Positions 1 through 5,184 of a stretch of DNA of 5,438 bases are shown here, piece by piece; position 1 is the stretch's first letter, and every line of letters begins with the position of its first letter. The position numbers were made by a program, and so were the translations under genes. Below the pieces are notes generated by a model that was given only the letters and a program-made list of their open reading frames with translations, made no database searches and had not been told where the DNA came from. The DNA is from Gammaproteobacteria bacterium (GTDB lineage: Bacteria > Pseudomonadota > Gammaproteobacteria > Burkholderiales > Thiobacillaceae), in contig JAHJNP010000321.1 of the NCBI GenBank assembly GCA_018820745.1, positions 1 to 5,438 of the forward strand, in the 5' to 3' direction.

Positions 1-195
1 CAGCACGTGCACCCGCACATGCTGCGCCACGCGTTTGCCACCCACGTACTGCAGTCGTCCGGCGACCTGCGCGCGGTGCAGGAAATGCTCGGCCACGCCA
101 GTATCAGCACCACCCAGGTCTACACCCACCTCGACTGGCAGCACCTCGCCAAGGTCTACGACCAGGCGCATCCGCGCGCGCGCAAGAAAGGCTGA
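1..195 (+). CDS. xerC: Tyrosine recombinase XerC, C-terminal fragment (5' end outside window)
   Basis: This is the last 64 codons of a site-specific tyrosine recombinase; the gene begins upstream of the window. XerC acts with XerD and the FtsK translocase at the dif site to resolve chromosome dimers before division. Seen in the sequence: the catalytic H-x-x-R box (HMLRH, with His at 16-18 and Arg at 25-27), the second conserved His in LGHASIS (94-96), and the nucleophilic Tyr in QVYTHLD (121-123). The C-terminal signature [13 protein letters not shown] ends at TGA 193-195 and matches the end of E. coli XerC (VYDAAHPRA) as I remember it; this ending separates XerC from XerD and from integrases. 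All catalytic residues expected in this part are intact, so the fragment is cut only by the window edge. The following + strand gene starts 91 bases downstream. Confidence 0.93.
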   Translation, partial: QHVHPHMLRHAFATHVLQSSGDLRAVQEMLGHASISTTQVYTHLDWQHLAKVYDQAHPRARKKG

Positions 196-244
196 TCGCC
201 CCGCCCTGTGTGTGGGCAATCGCTCGGTTTGGGGCGATGGTTTT
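195..244 (+). terminator. Possible stem-loop terminator after xerC
   Basis: A perfect 8-base inverted repeat (atcgcccc at 195-202, ggggcgat at 231-238) encloses a second small hairpin (gccc 203-206, gggc 214-217, loop tgtgtgt). The outer arm is followed by GGTTTT (239-244). The structure starts on the last base of the xerC stop. It could end xerC transcription, but the loop is long, the inner strand has a 13-base bulge and the T run is only four, so it is a weak intrinsic terminator at best. It could instead be a leader hairpin for the following gene. Confidence 0.3.
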
Positions 245-286
245 ACGTCTGCTTCAGAAACGGCACTTGCCGCCGATTCACTGCGT

Positions 287-3103
287 ATGCGCATTCATCC
301 CTCTTCCCTGCCCCCCCCCCTTATTCAACGCCTGCGGCTGGCCCATCTCAGCACACAAAGTCGCATCATGGGCATGCTCCTGCTCACCCTGATCGCGGTG
401 TTTGTCCTGGCAGGGCAGCAAGCGCTGCACATCGCCCGCCAGGACGCCGACGCCGCATTGCGCGTTCAGGCATCGGCGCAGCTTGCGGTGCTGTCGCAGG
501 CGGTGGCCGACTCGGCGATCGTGGGCGATTACATTGCCTTACAGGCGCATCTGAAAACCCCGATCGCCCAAGGCAACCTGCGCCACGTGGAATACACCGC
601 GCCCAATGGTTATGTCCTGCGCGAGGAGGCGCCCGCGCACCGTGCCGGCCGTCCCGGCTGGTTTGCCGCGCTGGCCGACCTGTCGATTCCGGTCATGCAG
701 GCTTCACTCGTCATTGGCGGCACCTCCTATGGCAGTCTGGTGATCCAGCCTTCTGCCCATGCCTATGAAGACTTTCTCTGGCATCTCGGCACCCGCCTGT
801 TCATGCTGCTCGCCGCCGCATTCGCCCTGCTCGGCTGGCTGGCGCATGTGCTGCTCAAAATCAATCTGCAGGACCTCACCCGGCTGCGCGCCACCGCGCG
901 CCGGATCGAAGCCGGGGACTACAGCACGCGCATTCCCATTCGTACCAGCAGCCCGCCCGAGCTGCAGCAAACCATGCGCGCGTTCAACCATATGAGTTCG
1001 GCCCTGGAACATGTGCTCACCGACCTCAACGAACAGCAGAAGGCGCTCGACAGCACGGCCAGCGTGTCTGAATCCGATGTCGCCGGCAACATCACCTTCA
1101 CCAACGATCTGTTCTGCAGCATCAGCGGCTACACGCGCGAGGAACTCATCGGACAGAAACACCGCATCGTCAATTCGGGCGGGCACGATGCTGCATTTTT
1201 CAACGATCTGTGGGCGACCATCTCGAGCGGGCGGACCTGGCGCGGTGAAATCTGCAATCGTGCCAAGGACGGCCAGCTGTTCTGGATGGCCACGACCATC
1301 ATCCCGATCAAGGGCGACGACGGCCTGCCGCAAAAATACCTGTCGATCCGCTTCGATATCACCCAGCGCAAACTGGATGAAGTTGCGCTCAGCAACGAGA
1401 AGGCGCGCTGGCAGGTCACGCTGCAGTCGATCAACGACGCCGTCATCGTCACCAACCCGAGCAATCAGGTGACCTATCTCAACCCGGCCGCTGAAAGCCT
1501 GCTCGGCATCGCCCTCGAAGATGCCATGCTGAGTCCGCTGAATGCAGTGATGCAACTCGACCAGCGCGGCGATGGCGACGCGCCGGCCTGCTTCCTGTCG
1601 ACGGCTTCCGCGCTGCACGGTCTGACCGGCTCCGCCCAGCTGCACACCCGGTCAGGCCAGCACCTGGCCATCAGCTACAGCTGCGCGCCGCTCACCGGCG
1701 ACGGGGGCCTGGGTGCCATTTATGTGCTGCGCGACGAAACCGAGAAAAAGCAGTTGCTCGACAGTCTGCGCGAAATGGCTTTCCATGACCCCCTGACCAG
1801 TCTGCCGAACCGCCGCGCAGTGGAGAGCCGTCTGGAGCGAGCCCTGCGTACCGCGCGCGATCAGGCACAGCAGCATGCGTTCTGCTACATCGATCTCGAC
1901 CAGTTCAAGCTGGTCAACGATACCTGTGGCCATTCGGTGGGCGATGCCCTGCTGGTCGACATTGCGCAAGCGATGAAGGAAGCCCTGTCCGACCACGCCT
2001 ATCTGGGCCGTCTGGGCGGCGACGAGTTCGGTCTCATCCTGTTCGATACCCAACCCGCCGAAGCCATTCAGGTCTGCCGGCAACTGGTGCAACGCATTCG
2101 CGATTTCCGTTTCGAGTACAAGGGGCGCCGCTTCACGCTCGGCGCCTGCGCCGGGATCGCCCCCATTGCCCAGATGCCGACCACTGCGGGCGAACTCATG
2201 GTGCAGGCCGACATGGCGTGCTATCGCGCCAAATCGGAGGGCAGCGGACGGGTCATGCTGTACGAGGCGGACGAGGTCGGATTCCGCCGTCTGGAAGCAG
2301 AAATGGGCTGGGCGGCCGACTTCGCCCAGGCACTCGAAGCCAATCAGTTCCTGCCCTATCGCCAGCTGATCCAGCCGACTTCACTCAGCGGCCAGCCGCA
2401 TTACGAAGTGCTGATCCGCTGGCAGCGCAATGGCGTGATCGAGGGGCCGGCCAAGCTGCTGCCCGCGCTCGAGCGCTACGGCCAGGCGCCCATCCTCGAC
2501 CGCTGGATGGTGGAGGCGGTGGTGTCCTATCTGGCGGCGCAGCCTGACGACACTGCGGTGTACTTCATCAACCTGTCGGGCAAGACCGTCGCCGACGAAG
2601 CCTTCCTCGGCACCGTCTGCCATCTGCTTGACCACTATGGCGTGGCAGGCGAGCGTCTGGGATTCGAGGTCACCGAAACCGCCGCGGTGGTCAATCTGGA
2701 CGATGCCCAGCGCCTGATTCACGGGCTGCGCCAGCGCGGCTGCCAGTTCGCGCTGGACGACTTCGGACGCGACGCATCGTCGTTCTTCTACCTCAAGCAC
2801 CTGCCGGCCGACTTCCTCAAGATCGACGGCGCGTTCGTGCGGGGCATGCTGGACGATCGCCGCGACCAGGCCATCGTGCGCTCGATTGCGCAGCTGGCGC
2901 GTGACTTCGGCATGCATTCGGTGGCCGAGCAAGTGGAGGACGCCGAGATGGCGGCGCTGCTGCGCGACATCGGGGTGGACTACCTGCAGGGCTACCACAT
3001 CCATTGTCCGGAGGCGTTTCCGAACTGGCAGCCGGTGAGCAGCATACAGGCGGCCCCGCACGTGCTCACCCCGCGTGCGCCTCATCTGGCGCTGGTCAAA
3101 TAA
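287..3103 (+). CDS. Membrane-bound PAS-PAS-GGDEF-EAL c-di-GMP signalling protein
   Basis: Predicted inner-membrane protein of 938 residues that makes and/or degrades c-di-GMP. Order: positively charged N-terminus with a poly-C-encoded Pro-Pro-Pro; TM1 about 28-47; periplasmic region about 48-168; TM2 about 171-190; HAMP about 190-245; PAS 1 about 257-362; PAS 2 about 375-490; GGDEF about 495-655 (motif GGDEF at 577-581, with DLDQFK and DPLTSLPNRR intact); EAL about 675-915. The inhibitory RxxD site upstream of GGDEF is absent (SDHA there). The EAL motif reads EVL (E707). N762, E794, E797, D824, D825, K845, E881 and Q901 keep the spacing of catalytic residues in RocR-type phosphodiesterases, so the EAL domain is probably active. 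Loop 6 is unusual: DDFGRDASS where DDFG-TG-YSS or GSG-LSS is normal. ATG 287 lacks a good Shine-Dalgarno; ATG 368 (residue 28) would drop the RLRLAHLSTQSRI segment typical of such proteins, and the upstream in-frame codons overlapping xerC look non-native. The net direction (synthesis or hydrolysis) cannot be told from sequence. Confidence 0.93.
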   Translation: MRIHPSSLPPPLIQRLRLAHLSTQSRIMGMLLLTLIAVFVLAGQQALHIARQDADAALRVQASAQLAVLSQAVADSAIVGDYIALQAHLKTPIAQGNLRHVEYTAPNGYVLREEAPAHRAGRPGWFAALADLSIPVMQASLVIGGTSYGSLVIQPSAHAYEDFLWHLGTRLFMLLAAAFALLGWLAHVLLKINLQDLTRLRATARRIEAGDYSTRIPIRTSSPPELQQTMRAFNHMSSALEHVLTDLNEQQKALDSTASVSESDVAGNITFTNDLFCSISGYTREELIGQKHRIVNSGGHDAAFFNDLWATISSGRTWRGEICNRAKDGQLFWMATTIIPIKGDDGLPQKYLSIRFDITQRKLDEVALSNEKARWQVTLQSINDAVIVTNPSNQVTYLNPAAESLLGIALEDAMLSPLNAVMQLDQRGDGDAPACFLSTASALHGLTGSAQLHTRSGQHLAISYSCAPLTGDGGLGAIYVLRDETEKKQLLDSLREMAFHDPLTSLPNRRAVESRLERALRTARDQAQQHAFCYIDLDQFKLVNDTCGHSVGDALLVDIAQAMKEALSDHAYLGRLGGDEFGLILFDTQPAEAIQVCRQLVQRIRDFRFEYKGRRFTLGACAGIAPIAQMPTTAGELMVQADMACYRAKSEGSGRVMLYEADEVGFRRLEAEMGWAADFAQALEANQFLPYRQLIQPTSLSGQPHYEVLIRWQRNGVIEGPAKLLPALERYGQAPILDRWMVEAVVSYLAAQPDDTAVYFINLSGKTVADEAFLGTVCHLLDHYGVAGERLGFEVTETAAVVNLDDAQRLIHGLRQRGCQFALDDFGRDASSFFYLKHLPADFLKIDGAFVRGMLDDRRDQAIVRSIAQLARDFGMHSVAEQVEDAEMAALLRDIGVDYLQGYHIHCPEAFPNWQPVSSIQAAPHVLTPRAPHLALVK
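311..320 (+). repeat. Poly-C homopolymer (10 C) in the 5' coding part of the GGDEF-EAL gene
   Basis: Ten consecutive C residues encode Pro9-Pro10-Pro11 and the first base of Leu12, counting from ATG 287. Tracts of this length can slip during replication. Adding one C would shift reading to a frame that stops at 766-768; losing one would stop at 390-392. There is no ATG, GTG or TTG in frame between the tract and ATG 368, so only that internal start could escape a slip. Whether the tract actually varies is not known from one sequence. Confidence 0.95.
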
Positions 3104-3106
3104 GCG

Positions 3107-3916
3107 TCAGACAATCACCGTGCCGGAAACCCCTTCCGCCGGCGCCGGATAGCGCATCTTCAGTCCTTCCAGCGCGTCGATCAGCAGGTGCGAAATCATC
3201 AGGTTGCGCGCCAGCTTGCTGTTGGCGGGGATGACGTGCCAGGGCGCATGCGCCGTGCTGGTGGCCGACAGCGCAGCCTCGTATGCCGCCATGTAATCGT
3301 CCCACTGCTCGCGCACGGAAAGATCTTCCGGATGGAATTTCCATTGCTTTTCCGGGTCGTCGCGGCGCGCTTCCAGGCGCTTCTTCTGCTCGTCCTTTGA
3401 GATATGCAGGTAGAACTTGAGGATGGTGGTGCCGGTTTCCGCCAGCATGCGTTCGAAGTCGTTGATCTGGCGGTAGCGGCGCTTGCATTCGGCGGCGTCG
3501 ATCCAGCCGTTGACGCGGGTGATCAGCACATCTTCGTAGTGCGAGCGGTTGAAGATGGCGATTTCACCCTTGCCCGGCACATGGTGATGCACCCGCCACA
3601 GGTAATCCCGCGCCAGCTCGTGCGGCGTCGGTGCCTTGAAGCCCGCCACCCGCACCCCCAGCGGGTCGACGCCCTGAAACACGTGGCGGATGGTGGAGTC
3701 CTTGCCGGCAGTGTCCATCGCCTGCAATACGACCAGCAATTTGTTCTTGCCTTCGGCGTACAGCAGCTCCTGCAGGGTTTCCAGCCGCGCGCGATATTCG
3801 TCCAGGCGTTCGCGCGCATCGGATTTTGGCTTGCCGATGATATTGGTATCGTCGGCATCCCAGTCGCTCAGCTTGACCTGGGTGTCAGGAGGGATGCGGA
3901 TGTCGGCAGGCTTCAT
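3107..3916 (-). CDS. ppk2: Polyphosphate kinase 2 family protein (class III-like polyP:nucleotide phosphotransferase)
   Basis: Cytoplasmic enzyme of 269 residues that transfers phosphate between inorganic polyphosphate and nucleotides. The Walker A loop is AMDTAGKDS (Lys about 72), followed by TIRHVFQGVDP and FKAPTPHELARDYLWR. The Walker B/lid region contains FNRSHYEDVLITRV (about 122-135), and the C-terminal half has RRDDPEKQWKFHPED and REQWDDY. The NRSHYEDV wording, in place of the DRSWYNRAGVE type, points to the class III-like branch, members of which phosphorylate AMP and ADP; the substrate here is inferred. Length is normal for a one-domain PPK2 and no key residue is missing. I chose ATG 3916-3914 because it overlaps the upstream stop as ATGA, typical of translational coupling; an in-frame ATG at 3949 would add 11 residues and overlap the neighbour by 37 bases. 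It is downstream of, and probably co-transcribed with, the lipoprotein gene. Its stop lies 3 bases from the stop of the convergent GGDEF-EAL gene. Confidence 0.93.
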   Translation of the reverse strand: MKPADIRIPPDTQVKLSDWDADDTNIIGKPKSDARERLDEYRARLETLQELLYAEGKNKLLVVLQAMDTAGKDSTIRHVFQGVDPLGVRVAGFKAPTPHELARDYLWRVHHHVPGKGEIAIFNRSHYEDVLITRVNGWIDAAECKRRYRQINDFERMLAETGTTILKFYLHISKDEQKKRLEARRDDPEKQWKFHPEDLSVREQWDDYMAAYEAALSATSTAHAPWHVIPANSKLARNLMISHLLIDALEGLKMRYPAPAEGVSGTVIV

Positions 3917-4464
3917 CTGTGCGCGCCCGGCGGGATCAGCCGCATCCACTCGCCCAGTGCCGACTGGATTTCATCCAGCGTGAGATGGCGCATCAACGAC
4001 CGGTTGCCCGGTGCCATCTGGTTCCAGGCGCAGGTCATGCCACGAAGATCAGCTTGCGTGGCATCGCGCAGCCGGAATTCGGTGATGTAATAGAGGAAGG
4101 TGGGGCCACCGTCATCGCCGACATACGCGAACCCGGCAAACGGCGATGGCGCCGCGGCGATGTGGCTCACACTACGCGTCACCCGCAGCACTTCGAAGCG
4201 CCCAGGCTGCAGTGTCTGCGGCCTGGCGCTCACCGTGTTCAGCTCCACCACGCAGAACGGATCGTGCTCCTGCACGCTGTTGCGCGGCACGATCCGGCCA
4301 TATTGCAGGCGCACCGTGGCAGCGCCCGGCTCGATCGTCAGCGGCCGATTGAGCTGCGCCGTCCAGCCCGATGGATAGACGTAATGGGGCGACGCCGGGT
4401 CCGGCGACCCCAGCCCCGCACACCCGCCCAGCAGCAATACCAGTCCGACTCCGATGGTTTTCAT
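3913..4464 (-). CDS. Unrecognised small lipoprotein, first gene of the ppk2 operon
   Basis: A 183-residue protein that I cannot assign to a family. The N-terminus MKTIGVGLVLLLGGCAGLG is a clear lipoprotein signal: Lys2, a hydrophobic stretch, then lipobox LGGC with Cys15. Ala-Gly after the Cys (no Asp at +2) predicts sorting to the outer membrane. The mature part (about 168 residues) has no further membrane segment and looks like a compact, beta-rich globular domain, with patches such as ATVRLQYGRIVPRNS, FCVVELNTVSARP, GRFEVLRVTRSVS and PTFLYYITEFRLRD. Cys71 and Cys145 could form a disulphide in the periplasm. Start ATG 4464 is preceded by a Shine-Dalgarno-like GGGGTGA (4475-4469); the open frame runs further upstream to 4632, but that stretch has no signal character. 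Its TGA overlaps the ppk2 ATG (ATGA), so the two are probably translated together. The possible link between an envelope lipoprotein and a polyphosphate enzyme is inference from operon structure only. Confidence 0.8.
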   Translation of the reverse strand: MKTIGVGLVLLLGGCAGLGSPDPASPHYVYPSGWTAQLNRPLTIEPGAATVRLQYGRIVPRNSVQEHDPFCVVELNTVSARPQTLQPGRFEVLRVTRSVSHIAAAPSPFAGFAYVGDDGGPTFLYYITEFRLRDATQADLRGMTCAWNQMAPGNRSLMRHLTLDEIQSALGEWMRLIPPGAHR

Positions 4465-4468
4465 CCCG

Positions 4469-4475
4469 TCACCCC
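4469..4475 (-). promoter_or_regulatory. Shine-Dalgarno-like site of the lipoprotein gene
   Basis: Read on the minus strand, GGGGTGA ends 4 bases before ATG 4464 (6 bases if only GGGGT is counted). It is the purine-rich patch nearest to the start that yields an intact lipoprotein signal peptide, and it decides for this start over the longer frame opening at 4632. Confidence 0.55.
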
Positions 4476-4486
4476 GCAAAATGTGT

Positions 4487-4531
4487 GGATTCAATCGCGA
4501 CCTGAAGTACGATTGAACAAAGGTCGAATCC
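4487..4531 (-). promoter_or_regulatory. Dyad-symmetric leader/operator upstream of the lipoprotein-ppk2 operon
   Basis: A perfect 8-base inverted repeat, ttcaatcg (4490-4497) and cgattgaa (4510-4517), has a 12-base spacer, so its arm centres are 20 bases apart, about two helical turns. It is overlapped by a second, wider set of pairings: ggattc (4487-4492) with gaatcc (4526-4531), and cgacct (4498-4503) with aggtcg (4521-4526). It lies 23 to 67 bases upstream of ATG 4464. It could be a protein-binding operator or an RNA leader with alternative folds. No convincing -35/-10 pair was found on this strand, so the promoter position is unknown. Confidence 0.4.
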
Positions 4532-4685
4532 ATTTTGAAATTATCGTCCAATCGGCGGCGGATGGCACACCGCACCCGCCTGCACCCGCCAAATGGCCAA
4601 TCCCATGATGCGCCCGTCACGCCCCGACGCATCGGTCCCGGGTCCGGACTTGCACCTTTGGCGTATGACGTTCAGACTGCGCCCC

Positions 4686-4714
4686 TTCGCACCGGCACGT
4701 CCGGGCGGTAAATT
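4686..4714 (+). promoter_or_regulatory. Weak candidate sigma-70 promoter for dksA
   Basis: TTCGCA (4686-4691) and TAAATT (4709-4714) are separated by 17 bases, each matching four of six consensus positions. A start about 7 bases downstream would give a leader of roughly 24 bases before the dksA ATG. This is the most AT-rich spot just upstream of dksA, but the match is modest and other promoters are possible. Confidence 0.25.
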
Positions 4715-4733
4715 AGCCCTTATTCCGACTCAT

Positions 4734-4737
4734 GGAG
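4734..4737 (+). promoter_or_regulatory. Ribosome binding site of dksA
   Basis: GGAG sits 7 bases before ATG 4745, an ideal spacing. It supports this start over the out-of-frame ATG at 4732 that overlaps the GGAG itself. Confidence 0.7.
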
Positions 4738-4744
4738 CGTCTCG

Positions 4745-5164
4745 ATGCCCACTTCATCCAAACCCCTCACCGAAGCCGCGCTGCTGAAAATGCCGGCTGC
4801 CGCCTACATGAATGCGGACCAGCTGGCATTCTTTCGCAGCCGCCTCGAAGCCATGCGCGACGAAATGCTCAGCAATGCCGCCAACACCGGTGCGGCCCTG
4901 AAGGAGAATGAGAACTTCGCCGACCCCAACGACCGCGCCTCGATGGAAGAGGAGCACATGCTGGAACAGCGTGTGCGCGACCGTGAACGCAAACAGCTGA
5001 AAAAAATCAATTCCGCCCTGAAACGGATCGAAAGCGGCGAGTACGGCTGGTGCGAGGAAACCGGCGACCCAATCGGCCTGCCGCGCCTGCTGGCGCGCCC
5101 CACTGCCGAATACTCGATCGAGGCGCAGGAGCGTCACGAGATGCAGGAAAAACTGCGCGCCTGA
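4745..5164 (+). CDS. dksA: RNA polymerase-binding transcription factor DksA (single-cysteine type)
   Basis: A 139-residue DksA, which enters the RNA polymerase secondary channel and, with ppGpp, represses rRNA promoters and activates biosynthetic ones. The coiled-coil tip FADPNDRAS holds the DxxDxA residues D60, D63 and A65, equivalent to E. coli D71, D74 and A76. Long charged helices flank it (RLEAMRDEMLSNA and EEEHMLEQRVRDRERKQLKKINSALKRIESGEYGW). The C-terminal globular domain reads CEETGDPIGLPRLLARPTAEYSIEAQERHE. Of the four zinc-binding cysteines of E. coli DksA (114, 117, 135, 138), only the first is kept (C103); the others are T106, S124 and A127 at the same spacing. So no structural zinc is expected. 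As I recall, CEETGEPI-type single-Cys DksA is normal in alpha- and betaproteobacteria, so it is probably the housekeeping copy and not a damaged gene. The GTPase gene follows within about 20 bases. Confidence 0.95.
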   Translation: MPTSSKPLTEAALLKMPAAAYMNADQLAFFRSRLEAMRDEMLSNAANTGAALKENENFADPNDRASMEEEHMLEQRVRDRERKQLKKINSALKRIESGEYGWCEETGDPIGLPRLLARPTAEYSIEAQERHEMQEKLRA

Positions 5165-5184
5165 TATTTGAAGAGATGCCCGGG

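Noticed and set aside
35..286. Upstream extension of the GGDEF-EAL frame into xerC
   Set aside because: The frame is open but overlaps xerC coding sequence, and its translation is Arg/Ser/Thr/Pro-rich shadow sequence; ATG 287 is the first plausible start.
704..1645. Long minus-strand open frame (313 codons) opposite the GGDEF-EAL gene
   Set aside because: It is fully antisense to well-recognised HAMP and PAS coding sequence, its translation has no family look, and long antisense frames are common in GC-rich genes.
2381..3085. Minus-strand open frame (234 codons) opposite the EAL domain
   Set aside because: Antisense to conserved EAL motifs. Its His/Arg-rich, low-complexity translation is typical of a shadow frame.
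3404..4090. Plus-strand open frame (228 codons) across ppk2 and the lipoprotein gene
   Set aside because: Antisense to the conserved Walker A and lid motifs of PPK2 and spans two genes; no recognisable domain.
4572..4590. Direct repeat gcacccgcc at 4572-4580 and 4582-4590
   Set aside because: Only two copies of a short GC-rich word; likely chance and not a repeat array or iteron.
3919..4608. Plus-strand open frame (229 codons) opposite the lipoprotein gene
   Set aside because: Arg/Pro/His-rich translation without motifs. The opposite strand carries a convincing signal peptide, lipobox, RBS and ATGA coupling.
4465..4632. N-terminal extension of the lipoprotein frame to 4632
   Set aside because: It would bury the lipoprotein signal peptide 56 residues inside the protein; ATG 4464 with an SD-like GGGGTGA fits far better.
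4607..4633. Small inverted repeat gatgcg/cgcatc in the divergent intergenic region
   Set aside because: Six-base arms with a 15-base loop are expected by chance at this GC content, with no T run or spacing to a promoter.
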